From: Chloroflexota bacterium
GTDB taxonomy: Bacteria; Chloroflexota; Anaerolineae; UBA7937; B3-Chlor
Assembly: GCA_030613785.1 (NCBI GenBank)
Contig: JAUWLF010000011.1
Span: 1 to 64,000, forward strand
DNA length: 64,000 bases
Reading direction: 5' to 3'
Part shown: piece by piece, positions 1 to 10,477 of the stretch
Layout: the number at the start of each line of letters is the position of its first letter
Position numbering within the stretch: position 1 is the first letter of the stretch
The notes under the pieces: model-generated
What the model saw: only the letters and a program-made list of their open reading frames with translations
Database searches by the model: none
Told to the model about the DNA's origin: nothing
Position numbers and translations under genes: made by a program

Positions 1-741
1 CCGACCAGACCAGACGTGCGATATGCTTTCTTTGCTCACCTCGTAGACCTTCGCGGCTACGTCTGGGATCAGGTAGACACTCTGGGCTATCCCGTTTCTA
101 GCTGGATAGAAGGGGATCTGGTAGTGCAGGCGTTTGACCTCTCGCTTCCCCCCGATATGCCGCCGCTCGACTATCAGGTGAAGATGGGCATGTATGATCT
201 GTCGACAGGCGAACGCCTAACGCCCATGGTTGAAGGCGCTGTCCTGCCCGACGGTGTGGTCGTCTCTGAGCGTTTCCCGGTCACAAAGGCGGCCACTCCT
301 CCCACCTTCGAGGAGTTGGACGTCCCGCGCAAGCGTGAAGCGAACTTCGACGACGAGCTCAGTCTTCTGGGCTGTGATCTGGCGCCGCTTCAGGTTGGCC
401 CCGGTGACCCCGTACACATCAGCCTCTATTGGCAGGCGTTGGCCAAACCGCAGTTTGACTACTTGATCTCTGTGCTGTTGACAGACAACGAGGGAAAGAC
501 GCTCGATGAAGTCACGCGCCAGCCTCTTGATGGCTACTATCCTACCACCCAATGGGAGAAGGGTGAGGTCGTCCGTGATCGTTTTGACCTATTCATCAAC
601 GCCTTTGTTCCCAGCGGCAGACATCGGCTCTGGGTCCGTGTATACGATCCGAACACGCAGACCTATCTTCCCCTTGTGGATTCCGAGGGGGATCGGGTTC
701 GAGTTGGAAAGGTTCGTGTCGTCCGTGAGGAGGAAGGCTAG
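1..741 (+). CDS. 3' part of a protein with repeated beta-sandwich (LYW-type) domains; truncated by the window edge
   Basis: Frame is open from base 1; motif VHISLYWQAL...FINAFVPSGRHRLWVRVYDP resembles domains in the ORFs at 1063 and 60277. Confidence 0.6.
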   Translation, partial: PTRPDVRYAFFAHLVDLRGYVWDQVDTLGYPVSSWIEGDLVVQAFDLSLPPDMPPLDYQVKMGMYDLSTGERLTPMVEGAVLPDGVVVSERFPVTKAATPPTFEELDVPRKREANFDDELSLLGCDLAPLQVGPGDPVHISLYWQALAKPQFDYLISVLLTDNEGKTLDEVTRQPLDGYYPTTQWEKGEVVRDRFDLFINAFVPSGRHRLWVRVYDPNTQTYLPLVDSEGDRVRVGKVRVVREEEG

Positions 742-1062
742 GACCTCGCTGCTGAACGACGGAGACGGCAGGTCCTCTACCTCTTGACGAGGCGCGGGCG
801 TATCGCTACGGCCAGGGCACTGGCGAGAGGCACGAAACGCGATTGGGTCCAAGTGGGGCCCAGTGGACGTCTTGCTGAAGGCCAAGATGGCTGAGAATGC
901 GAGAAGGGTAGACACTCTGAACAGGTATCTGAGCGAGATGGAGTCTTTCCTTGGGGAGGAGAAGGCTGCACTGGAGGCGCTGCGGCAGGTAAGGCAGGGA
1001 AAGGGAACTGGCCGTTCTCGCGCAGGACCTCCTTGCCTGTTGCATTCCCAAAACGGTTGTGA

Positions 1063-3879
1063 ATGTGGGACAGGGAAGTGATCTGCCAGCTCAAGCATAG
1101 AGGGCGCTCACTCGGCGAGCGTCTCACAGGGGTCGCGGCGCGGCTGGACTTTGGTCTGGTAGTTGTGATGCTGCTCCCGGTCTTTGCGATCCTCCCGCTG
1201 CTTCAGCCTGGCCTACCCAGAACCGCCGATGGTTTCCTCCATCTGCTGCGCGTGGTGGAAGTGGATCAGATCTGGGGTGATGGCGTCTACTATTCCCGCT
1301 GGGCGCCCGACATGGCCTTCGGCTATGGATACCCTATCTTCAACTACTTCGCCCCTTTGCTTTACTACATAACGGAGACGGTGCACCAGATAGGGTTCGG
1401 CTTTGAGACGTCTCTGAAGGTGGTGCTGATCGGGTGCATGGTTCTGGGTGGGTGGGGGATGTACGCCCTTGTCAAGGATATCCTGGGCGCCAAGGCGGGG
1501 ATCTTGGCCGCTGCGTGCTATGTCTACGCCCCCTACACTCTCAGAGGGGTTTTCTTGACGGGGGCTTACGCTGAGTTCTTGGCGTTGTCCCTGATGCCTA
1601 CCGTGTTTTGGTCATTCAATCGGCTCGTAGCCAGAGACAGCCCTTTGTATCTGGCTACGAGTCCTCTTCTTCTTGGTGCAGTGATCATCAGCCACAACAT
1701 CAGCGGAATGCTCCTCTTTGCCCTCCTATCCTTGTTCTCCGCCTGGACCATCTGTGTGTGGCGACGATGGCATAGGGTCAAGCACGTCCTCTTTGCCCTG
1801 TCGCTCGCCTTGGCGCTGGTGGCGTTTTTCTTTGTCCCCGCGCTCTTGGAGAAGTCCGTGGTCAGGCTTGATAGATTGACCGAAGACTATTTCGATTTCC
1901 GCGGGCACTTCTTGACACTACGGGAGGTTTTTTCTCCTTCGGCTGTTCCCGATAGCTCCTCTTTCAATCCAGTCTGGAGGCGCAACCTTGGAGTAGCGCA
2001 GGTGGTCCTGGCATCTCTAGGGTTGGTGGGCATGGCCTCGGCATCTCTCACACGCAGACAGAGGATGCAAGGCCTTTTCTTCTTGCTCGTTCTGGTCATT
2101 TCCATATTGATGGCATTGCCTGCGTCCACACCGTTGTGGAAGTATATGCCTCTGCTGCCCTTCACTGAGTTTCCGTGGCGATTCCTTGGTATAGCTGCGC
2201 TGGGCAGCTCCCTTCTCGCAGGTGCAAGTGTCCAGTTGTGGTCTAGACTGCGTTGGCGTCACTCAAGTATGGTTGTGTTGGCGGTGCCTCTGGTTTTCAC
2301 GATGGTAACTGCTTTCGTTCACCTGTACTTGCAGTGGCCTCCCTCCCGACACGAGGAACTGTCTGCCAAAGACGTGGTGCTGCACGAGTCAAGGACCGGG
2401 ATTCTTGGCACGACGAGCGCCAGCGAGGTCCTTCCGATCTGGGTGGTGGAAGAACCGATCGACTCCCCTTTGGTGGCTCAGTATCTCTCTGATGACTCTA
2501 TCCAGAAACTGGATGACTCGAGTCTGCCCGCCTCTGCCCGAGCTGAGTTGCTACGGCACACGGTAGTTTCCGACGAGTATCGCGTCGTCACCTCTGAGGC
2601 TTTCACGGTTCAGTTCAACACTATCTACTTCCCCGGCTGGCAAGCTTTTGTGGATGGACGGCCCGTGCCCGTTACTCCCTCCTATCCTCAAGGTCTGATC
2701 ACTTTTGATGTTCCGGCCGGTGAGCATAGGGTGGTGGTGCGCTTCGGGGACACTCCGGTCAGGACTGTGGCCAATCTTGTATCACTCGCGGCTCTGGTGA
2801 CTGTGGTCGGCGCAACGGTGTTCCTGAGCTTCAGGGGAAGGGAAGGTGAGAGCTTCCGTCCCCAGGAAGTGACTGAGAGCCGCCTCTGCTTCACAGATAG
2901 TGGATTCTTGATTCTCGTCGTCCTGATCCTGCTATTGATCAAGGCAGTTATCATCGATCCTCATACCACTTGGTTCCGGAAAAGCTCTCCTCCTGGACGC
3001 GTGCTGGGGGTGCACCACCCGAATCACATCAACCTCGAAGATGAAGTGCTGTTCCTGGGGTACGACATCGGAAGCGAGAGCGTGGTGCCTGGCGGCACCC
3101 TGCATGTGACCCTGTATTGGGAAGCACAGCGCAGGCTACAGGAAGACTACAGTGCTTTCTTGCATCTTGACGATCTACGGCCAAACTACATCTCTTGGAG
3201 CTTGTCGGAGGAGATCAATCCAGCCGACCTTCCCACTTCGACTTGGACCCCGGGGTTCTATGTCTCGGACAGCCACGACTTGCTCATATCACCGGAGACC
3301 CCCCCAGGGCTGTACGTGCTGCGCGCCGGCCTCTATCGCCGGGAGAGTGGACAACGCTTAGCGGTATTGGACGACCAGGGCAATGCGGTTTCCGGTAGCG
3401 TGGAACTGGCCACCATCCGTGTGCGCCGGACAACACCGGTGAATGTGACTGGTGTGACCAGGGAGGAGCCCTTGACGTTCGGGGATGGAATCCGGCTCTT
3501 GGGCTACAGGCTTGAGGAGAAGAGCACCACGCCTGGTGACTACTTCAGCCTGGTTCTGTACTGGGAGGCCCTGGCCGAGATGAGCGAAAGCTACACGGTC
3601 TTTGTCCACCTCAGGGATGACAGCGGGCAGACATGGGCACAAGCCGATGGTCTTCCAGTCAACGGCACGTATCCGACCTGGGCCTGGCTACGAGGCGAGA
3701 CCGTGGAAGACGAGCATTTGGTGCTGTTGGACAAGACGGTGCCGCCGGGCACATATCGCCTAGCGGTGGGCATCTATGAACTGGACACCCTCAAGCGACT
3801 GGGAGTGACCGGTCCCGCAGGTGAGCCATTGGGCGACGAGGCACTTCTTCAAACACCCTTCGAGGTGTTGAGCCCCTAG
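1063..3879 (+). CDS. Large multi-TM protein, 6-pyruvoyl-tetrahydropterin synthase-related (PTPS_related) type, with C-terminal beta-sandwich repeats
   Basis: 938 aa; TM-rich N-terminus (PRTADGFLHLLRVVEVDQIWGDGVYYSRWAPDMAFGYGYPIFNYFAPLLYY), two C-terminal LYWEA domains. Confidence 0.7.
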   Translation: MWDREVICQLKHRGRSLGERLTGVAARLDFGLVVVMLLPVFAILPLLQPGLPRTADGFLHLLRVVEVDQIWGDGVYYSRWAPDMAFGYGYPIFNYFAPLLYYITETVHQIGFGFETSLKVVLIGCMVLGGWGMYALVKDILGAKAGILAAACYVYAPYTLRGVFLTGAYAEFLALSLMPTVFWSFNRLVARDSPLYLATSPLLLGAVIISHNISGMLLFALLSLFSAWTICVWRRWHRVKHVLFALSLALALVAFFFVPALLEKSVVRLDRLTEDYFDFRGHFLTLREVFSPSAVPDSSSFNPVWRRNLGVAQVVLASLGLVGMASASLTRRQRMQGLFFLLVLVISILMALPASTPLWKYMPLLPFTEFPWRFLGIAALGSSLLAGASVQLWSRLRWRHSSMVVLAVPLVFTMVTAFVHLYLQWPPSRHEELSAKDVVLHESRTGILGTTSASEVLPIWVVEEPIDSPLVAQYLSDDSIQKLDDSSLPASARAELLRHTVVSDEYRVVTSEAFTVQFNTIYFPGWQAFVDGRPVPVTPSYPQGLITFDVPAGEHRVVVRFGDTPVRTVANLVSLAALVTVVGATVFLSFRGREGESFRPQEVTESRLCFTDSGFLILVVLILLLIKAVIIDPHTTWFRKSSPPGRVLGVHHPNHINLEDEVLFLGYDIGSESVVPGGTLHVTLYWEAQRRLQEDYSAFLHLDDLRPNYISWSLSEEINPADLPTSTWTPGFYVSDSHDLLISPETPPGLYVLRAGLYRRESGQRLAVLDDQGNAVSGSVELATIRVRRTTPVNVTGVTREEPLTFGDGIRLLGYRLEEKSTTPGDYFSLVLYWEALAEMSESYTVFVHLRDDSGQTWAQADGLPVNGTYPTWAWLRGETVEDEHLVLLDKTVPPGTYRLAVGIYELDTLKRLGVTGPAGEPLGDEALLQTPFEVLSP

Positions 3880-3930
3880 GTCTACCGCTCGATGATTCGG
3901 GTAGATGGAGCTCTTGGAGGCGGCAGCGGG

Positions 3931-4866
3931 CTAGACGGCATGCACGACGGCATACACCGGGGTGATCCACTTCATGTAGTCTTCCCTCTTACCACGGGCG
4001 ATGCTGAAGTACAGGTCTTGCAACTGTGTTACGATGGGGCCGATCTTACCGGTTTCCACTGGGCGATGGTCGATCTCGGTGATGGCAACTATCTGCACCC
4101 CCGTGCCGCAGAAGAAGGCTTCCTCCGCCACGTATAGCTCTGTGCGGTCTATGGGCCGCTCTATCGTTTCTATCGCGAGTTCCTTCCCAGCGAGCTCGAT
4201 GAGTGTCGATTTGGTTATCCCCTCCAGGATGTCCTCCGTGACTGGCGAGGTAATCAGCTTGCCGTCCCTGACGATGAAGAGGTTCTCCGCGCTCCCCTCG
4301 GAGACGTGTCCCGCTTGAGTGAGCACGATCGCTTCGTCGAACCCGTTCATCACCGCATCGGTTTTGATCAAGGCGGAGTTGATGTACGCTCCCGTGATTT
4401 TCGCGCGTGCAGGAACTGCATTGTCGCTGATGCGGCGCCAGGAGGAAACCCCCACCTTGGCCCCTTCTTCTTTCTCTATGTACTTGCCGAATGGGGTGGC
4501 GAAGAGAGCGAATTGATCCTACAGATCGTGCAACCTGACACCTATGCCGGTGTCGGCCTTGTAGGCGAGAGGGCGGATGTAGGTGTCCTCGCGGAAACCC
4601 TCCTTCCTCAGCAACTCTAAGGTCGCGTTGCACAGCTCGTCGACGCCGTACGGGAGGGAGATAAAGAGGATGTGACAAGAGCGCAACAAACGATCATAGT
4701 GTTCTCTGAGCTTGAATACGTAGAGTTGCTCCTCAGCTTGGTTCCAGTATGCCCTGATGCCCTCGAAGCACCCCGTGCCGTAGTTGAAGGCGTGGGTCAT
4801 GATGCTGATCTTTGCCTCATCTATGGGCACGATTCTGCCCTCGAAAAAGGCGTATTTGGTGGTCAT
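3931..4866 (-). pseudogene. ilvE: Branched-chain amino acid aminotransferase interrupted by one in-frame TAG
   Basis: ORFs 4519-4866 and 3931-4455 are in the same frame; GVRLHDL-TAG-DQFALFATPFGKYIEKEEGAKVGVSSWRRISDNAVPARAKITGAYINSAL is continuous with IlvE. Confidence 0.8.
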
Positions 4867-5018
4867 CGATCCTTTCCTCCTTCTCCCCGTCAGGGGAGCA
4901 TAGATGTTGTGCTTTCGTCGATCTGCAAGACCCGTTCAGGATGAGGGCCTGATCGCCTACGTTTGGGGAAAGCAGTGAGACTGCTGCTAGGCACGAGTGC
5001 TTGGAAGCGCTCGCGTTC

Positions 5019-5543
5019 TCATCCCACCAACTCGGTGACCTCTTTCAAAGAGCGACGGTTCGTCCGAGGCGGGAGAGGGCCAGCCGGGTAGCCCAAGGGA
5101 ATGATGGCCATGGGCCGTAGACGGGATGGCAGGTCCAATGCGCGGGAGGCTTCCTCCTCATCAAAGGCGCCTACCCAACAGGCGACCAGGTCGGATGCCA
5201 CAGCCGCCAGGAGCATGTGCTCTGTGGCCGCAGCGGTGTCCTGGACTGAATAGAGGTATCGCCCCCGGTCCCCGTACCTCCTCGCCGATCGCTCTGGCTC
5301 AGCACAGACCACGATCACTACGGGCGCCTCGGCGAGGAACCGCTGGTTCAGGGCCGCGCTCGCCAGGGCTCTCTTGACATCTTCGTTCCGCACGACGAAG
5401 AAGAACCAGGGTTGGCAGTTTCCCGCCGATGGCGCGTGGATGGCCGCCTGTAGCACCCTGGTGACCATCTCCGGGGGCACGTCACGATTCTGGTCAAAAG
5501 AACGAACACTATGTCTTCGCTCCACTACATTCCAGAAATCCAT
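5019..5543 (-). CDS. Nitroreductase family protein
   Basis: MDFWNVVERRHSVRSFDQNRDVPPEMVTRVLQAAIHAPSAGNCQPWFFFVV is a typical nitroreductase N-terminus. Confidence 0.85.
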   Translation of the reverse strand: MDFWNVVERRHSVRSFDQNRDVPPEMVTRVLQAAIHAPSAGNCQPWFFFVVRNEDVKRALASAALNQRFLAEAPVVIVVCAEPERSARRYGDRGRYLYSVQDTAAATEHMLLAAVASDLVACWVGAFDEEEASRALDLPSRLRPMAIIPLGYPAGPLPPRTNRRSLKEVTELVG

Positions 5544-5570
5544 CGCCGCTTTCCGATGCTGCGTGTCCTT

Positions 5571-6368
5571 TCACCGGTGGCTTTCGCTTCGTGCGGAGCT
5601 GACCTGTTTGCCCAAGCTCCAACTCCTCAGTTCCTCGATGAAGCCCTCGTCAGTCATATCCAGGTGAATGGGCGTAATGGATACCCGGTCGCGAGCCAAG
5701 GCCCAGATGTCGGTCCCTTCATCTTCAGCGAAGCCGGTGGGCCTATCTCCACCGATCCAGTAGTATTCTCGCCCTCTTGGATCCTGGCGCTTCACGAGTT
5801 TATCCCGATAGAGGCGCCGGCCTAGCCTGGTGATCTCAACGCCCTCGATCTCGCCCGCAGGCACATTGGGCACGTTGACGTTGAGAAGAACGTTCCGGGG
5901 CAGTCCTCGGGCTACCACTTCCTTCGCCAAGCAGGCCACGAAGCGGGCAGCGTACGTGAAGTCTGCATCTTCGTAGGTGTCCAGCGACGCCGCCAGAGAA
6001 GGTATGCCGGAGACGGTGCCTTCGAAGGCCGCTGCAAGCGTGCCAGAGTAGGTGATGTCGTGTCCCACGTTGGCTCCGATGTTGATGCCGGAGACAACGA
6101 GGTCGGGCAGTTGCGGCAGGAAGCCCAGAACCGCGAGGGCTATGCAGTCAGAAGGCGCGCCGCTGCTGACATAGGCCCGGGAGCCATCTGGAAGTTCAAC
6201 TTGACTTATGCGCAAGGGCTTGTGCATGGTCTTGGCGTGACCGGAAGCGCTCCACTCGTGATCGGGAACTATGACCGTGACCTGCCCCACGCTATCGAGA
6301 GCCTGCTTCAGATGCAAAAGGCCGGGAGAGTCGATACCGTCATCGTTGCTGACCAAGATCCTCGTCAA
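5571..6368 (-). CDS. surE: 5'/3'-nucleotidase SurE (probable TTG start, overlapping the PBP stop)
   Basis: ILVSNDDGIDSPGL...SGAPSDCIALAV...VVSGINIGANVGHDITYSGTLAAAFEG. Confidence 0.9.
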   Translation of the reverse strand: MTRILVSNDDGIDSPGLLHLKQALDSVGQVTVIVPDHEWSASGHAKTMHKPLRISQVELPDGSRAYVSSGAPSDCIALAVLGFLPQLPDLVVSGINIGANVGHDITYSGTLAAAFEGTVSGIPSLAASLDTYEDADFTYAARFVACLAKEVVARGLPRNVLLNVNVPNVPAGEIEGVEITRLGRRLYRDKLVKRQDPRGREYYWIGGDRPTGFAEDEGTDIWALARDRVSITPIHLDMTDEGFIEELRSWSLGKQVSSARSESHR

Positions 6369-9300
6369 GCCGTTGCTCCCAGCTCGTCTTCCCGCCGTAC
6401 GACGGCCCAGCGGTTCTCTGTCCAGACATCCCAACTCGTCTCTTCTGTTTCTTCCTCCTGCTTGTGAATGATGTAGATCAGGACTTCCTCGCTCTCCATG
6501 CGATTCCCCGCCGCATCTACTGCCACCACGTGGATCTTGTGAGGCACCGTTATGCTGTTCGTGATGGTGATGGGCGAAGTTTCGGTGACGGTTTTCCGCA
6601 ACGCAGCGTCCTCCTCCAGCGTGGTGGTCATGACTATGGTCCACCTTTGGTTGAAAGGGCTCACCGTGTCGTAGGTGAGGAGTTCGTCGTCCAGATAGAA
6701 TTCGACGCGATCCATGGAGAAGTTGTCCGTCGTCTGGGCTTGGATGCTGACCCACTCATCGTCCTCCATCACGTAGAGTTGGTCTGTGATGGGATACGTG
6801 ATCTCGACCGTGGGTGAGATATTGTCTACCGTGACCTGGATGGTGGCCTGACGGTAGTAGCTGTTCCAATCCACCACCGACAGTTGCAGGGTGTAGAGGC
6901 CATCCAAGTGCTGGACATCCCAGGTTTCAAGCAGACCGTTGTCCACCGTGTTATAGTGATCTTGACCAATCTGGGTCCAGGACGAAGGATTGAGCCCCGG
7001 CCCGTACTGTAGCCGGTATAGCTGGACGTCGGGCCCGCGAGCGTTGCCCTGGACCTGAACTATGCCTCGTATGTAGCCATAGGGGCGGGGCTTGGTGATA
7101 GCGACATCGCCACTTGCCGGAGTGGGACCGTGGACATCGCAGTACTCGGTAGGCGGCTGGGCGACATCGTTCTCCCGTACCCAGTCGGCAGCCTCGGGAG
7201 GGTAGATCTCGAAAACCCTCTCCGTCACCTCGTCCAACGGACAGTAGACCGTAGCTAGCTTGCCCGTGGTGCGGCAGATGTGAAACATCCGGTGTATGTT
7301 ATCATGCTCCGTGGGGACCGTGCCTGGTAGGAACACCTCTCTCACGGTACCGGAGCTGTGTTGCGTGGGCAACAGTCCGGAGGTGGCATCTACGACAGCC
7401 CACTCCAGTCCTGGAGGCTCAATGAAGGGAATGACTGGCTCGGATTCGAGGGCGGCCAGCATGAAGTCGTGCCATATGGGTGCTGCGCCTCGGGAGCCAG
7501 GAACGTGCTCCATGGCCTCATTGTCGCTGTTGCCCACCCATACCCCGGTGCATAGCTGGGGGGTGAACCCCATGGTCCAGGAATCCCGGAAGTCTTCCGT
7601 GGTCCCCGTCTTAGCCGCGACGGGCCGATCATTCCCCAACCAGAGCATGCTTCGAGAGCCAAAGGCGGGAGTTCGAGCCACGTTGTCTGACAGCATGTGG
7701 GTGCTGACGTATGCCACCTGAGGGCTGATCACCTCCCTCAGTTCCGGGCTGTGGTATTCCTCCAAGACGTTGCCGCTGGCATCCTCGACTCGCAGGATAG
7801 CCACCGGATCTAGCTCTCGGTACCCAGGCCTCAGCTTGTCTTCAGGCACAGGTTGTCCAGCCATGTAGCCCCCATTGGCAAGAACGCTGAAAGCGTACGT
7901 GTGGTCGATCAGCCTGACTTCTCCTCCGCCCAGTGTCAAACTCAAGCCGTAGTAGTCCCGAGCGAGTGTGTTGATCCCCATGCGATGAGCCAGATCTATG
8001 ACGTTTCTCACTCCGACCCAGCTCATGACCTTCACCGCGGCCACGTTGATGGAACGAGCGAGGGCTTGCCGGAGTCGCAAGGGGCCGTGGAATTTTCGAT
8101 TGTAGTTCTCCGGGGTGTAGGGGTGGGCGTAGTCCGGATCAGGGAACGTAGTGCGCACGTCCATGACCATGGTGGCTGGAGTGTACCCCTGCCGGAGGGC
8201 CTCGGTGTACGTGAACATCTTGAAGGAGGAGCCTGGCTGTCGCTCGGCCAGGGCCACGTTCACCTGTCCATCTATCTCCCTGTCGAAGTAGTCCAGGCTG
8301 CCCACCATGACCAGAATCTCGCCGGTGGCAGGCTTGATGGATACGACGGCGGCATTGGAGGCGTTGCGGTCGTCTGCCTGAAGTTCAGCAATATGCTCCC
8401 GAGCGATGTCTTCCGCCACGCGCTGCAGATCCAGATCCAGTGTAGTGTAGACCTTCAATCCTCCTTGATAGACTAAGTCGGAGCCATATCGCTGCTCGAG
8501 CAACTGGCGCACATACATCACGAAGTGGGGTGCCTTGATGTCGAATCTCACGGGCGCGTAGCGCAGTTTCTCGGCCTTGGCGGCCACAATCTCGTCGTAC
8601 GTGAGATATCCTTGTCGGAACATGGCATCCAGAACCAGGTGTTGACGGATCTTGGCCTCCTCGGGATTCACAAGAGGCGAATGGGTGGCAGGGGCGTTGG
8701 GCAGTACAGCCAGCATGGCGCACTCGGCCAGGCTCAGGTCCTGCGCATGTTTTCCGTAGTAGGCCTGCGCAGCAGCCTCAACACCGTAGGCCATGTTCCC
8801 ATAGAAGACCGTGTTGAGGTACCACTCGAGGATTTGATCCTTGCCGTAGCGTCGCGTGATTTCGACAGCTAGGATGGCTTCCCTGATCTTGCGCGAGACG
8901 GTACGCTGAGTTCTTTCCTCAGGGGGGATGATCACGTTCTTGACTAGCAGCGTAGTTATGGAACTGCCTCCCTCGAACCCTTGCCCAGTTACGTCTACGT
9001 AGAAGGCGCGAAGGATTCCACGGATGTTGATGCCGGGATTGGTGTAGAAGTCCTGGTCCTCGATGGCGATGGTGGCGTTTATCAAGTCATCGGGGATCTG
9101 ATCCAAGGACACCACTGTGCGGTTGCCCCAGCGGGGGTCGAAAACCTCATAGAGCAGCTTGGTGCCGGTGCGGTCGTATATCTTAGTGGTCTTGAAGCTC
9201 TCAGCGGTCCGAACTTCGATCATCTCCGGCGGGGGTACCTGCTGGGCGTAGTGGGCATACACGCCCGCCACCGATCCCAGGCCGGCGACCACTGAGAACA

Positions 9301-9427
9301 CCAAGCTCAAGACAATCACCCCGAAGGCAGAGATGGTTATCTTGGGGAGTTGGTTGTTGTTCTTGGCGAGGTGTCGGCGTTGTCTACGCCTGGCGATGAT
9401 GAGTCTGATATTGGTGGTCATGGTCAC
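6365..9427 (-). CDS. Bifunctional penicillin-binding protein 1A (transglycosylase/transpeptidase)
   Basis: IEDQDFYTNPGINIRGILRAFYVD...GGSSITTLLVKN (GT51), RQPGSSFKMFTYTEAL and AKTGTTEDFRDSW (transpeptidase motifs). Confidence 0.92.
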   Translation of the reverse strand: MTMTTNIRLIIARRRQRRHLAKNNNQLPKITISAFGVIVLSLVFSVVAGLGSVAGVYAHYAQQVPPPEMIEVRTAESFKTTKIYDRTGTKLLYEVFDPRWGNRTVVSLDQIPDDLINATIAIEDQDFYTNPGINIRGILRAFYVDVTGQGFEGGSSITTLLVKNVIIPPEERTQRTVSRKIREAILAVEITRRYGKDQILEWYLNTVFYGNMAYGVEAAAQAYYGKHAQDLSLAECAMLAVLPNAPATHSPLVNPEEAKIRQHLVLDAMFRQGYLTYDEIVAAKAEKLRYAPVRFDIKAPHFVMYVRQLLEQRYGSDLVYQGGLKVYTTLDLDLQRVAEDIAREHIAELQADDRNASNAAVVSIKPATGEILVMVGSLDYFDREIDGQVNVALAERQPGSSFKMFTYTEALRQGYTPATMVMDVRTTFPDPDYAHPYTPENYNRKFHGPLRLRQALARSINVAAVKVMSWVGVRNVIDLAHRMGINTLARDYYGLSLTLGGGEVRLIDHTYAFSVLANGGYMAGQPVPEDKLRPGYRELDPVAILRVEDASGNVLEEYHSPELREVISPQVAYVSTHMLSDNVARTPAFGSRSMLWLGNDRPVAAKTGTTEDFRDSWTMGFTPQLCTGVWVGNSDNEAMEHVPGSRGAAPIWHDFMLAALESEPVIPFIEPPGLEWAVVDATSGLLPTQHSSGTVREVFLPGTVPTEHDNIHRMFHICRTTGKLATVYCPLDEVTERVFEIYPPEAADWVRENDVAQPPTEYCDVHGPTPASGDVAITKPRPYGYIRGIVQVQGNARGPDVQLYRLQYGPGLNPSSWTQIGQDHYNTVDNGLLETWDVQHLDGLYTLQLSVVDWNSYYRQATIQVTVDNISPTVEITYPITDQLYVMEDDEWVSIQAQTTDNFSMDRVEFYLDDELLTYDTVSPFNQRWTIVMTTTLEEDAALRKTVTETSPITITNSITVPHKIHVVAVDAAGNRMESEEVLIYIIHKQEEETEETSWDVWTENRWAVVRREDELGATA

Positions 9428-9502
9428 TTGTCGGCGAAATTAGTCTATTCTCATGGTAACAGATGGGGAGGGAAAGTGCAAGCACACTATCGAACGACTC
9501 TG

Positions 9503-10246
9503 CTAACTAGTCGCGTTCGCTGGTCTTTGCACGACCATGAAGTGTGAGAGGCCAAATATCCGCAGAGGCGTGCCTTCGAAGAAGTATGTGATGCGGCGCA
9601 ATGAAGCTCCCAGTCGGCTATGGCGGCTGCAAATGCTGTCATAGCCGGGGAATATCTGGCAGTGAATGACCGTTTGCAGGTCAAGGTCAGAAAACAGCCG
9701 ACGTAGGTCTCTGACGGTATACGTTCTGACGTGGGGGCAGAGATGTGCTCGCAGCGGATGTGGCAGATAACTGACCGCAGGGAAGTTGCCGAAGCGATAT
9801 TCGCCGCGCCAATAGACACCGTGGGTTTCGAATGGATACAGCCGGTTGGGAGCGAAGATGACCATTCTGCCTCCCGGCCCAAGAAGCCGGTATGCCTCCC
9901 GCACTGACTGGGCGTCATCCTCTACGTGCTCCAGAACCTCGTGCAGCAGAACAACGTCAAAACAGCCATCGGCGAAAGGCAGTCTCTCGGCCGCAGCAAC
10001 CAGGAGGTTGGGCAGCCTTCTGCCGCCCTCCATTACTCTCTCCACTTCGATATCAATACCGTACACCCGGTCACTGAACTGGCGCAGCTTCTCGACATAC
10101 GTGCCCAGTCCGCAGCCCACGTCCAGGATTCTCTTTCCGCTCAGGGGTGCGTACCTGTCTATGAGAGCCAGTCGTCGCTCTTGGCCAAAACGCCAGACGT
10201 AGCTGGGATGGCCTAAGATCGCCCCTCTGTCTGCGTGGACACTCAC
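9503..10246 (-). CDS. Class I SAM-dependent methyltransferase
   Basis: GKRILDVGCGLGTYVEKL...FDVVLLHEVLEHVEDDAQSVREAYRLLGPGGRM. Confidence 0.85.
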   Translation of the reverse strand: MSVHADRGAILGHPSYVWRFGQERRLALIDRYAPLSGKRILDVGCGLGTYVEKLRQFSDRVYGIDIEVERVMEGGRRLPNLLVAAAERLPFADGCFDVVLLHEVLEHVEDDAQSVREAYRLLGPGGRMVIFAPNRLYPFETHGVYWRGEYRFGNFPAVSYLPHPLRAHLCPHVRTYTVRDLRRLFSDLDLQTVIHCQIFPGYDSICSRHSRLGASLRRITYFFEGTPLRIFGLSHFMVVQRPANATS

Positions 10247-10477
10247 TGAACAACCACCAGTTCTTGAAGTCGGCGCGGCTGGGATATGCAGCCAAGGGTA
10301 ATCTTAGCAGAAAGTGAATGCTCTTGTCAACGGTGGTCAGGCGGGATACAATACCAGGTGCTGTGAACTGGTCGCAGTGAGTCGGAAGAGGTGCTCATCC
10401 GACAACGGCGCAGATTGTGCTAACCGGCCTCGCTGTTGGGCGGGGAGACGTAGATTCTGTAGTGGGGGTAGACGAGA

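Noticed and set aside
863-1081. 72-aa ORF upstream of the PTPS-related gene
   Set aside because: Composition not clearly coding, no clear RBS and overlaps the next start; left unannotated.
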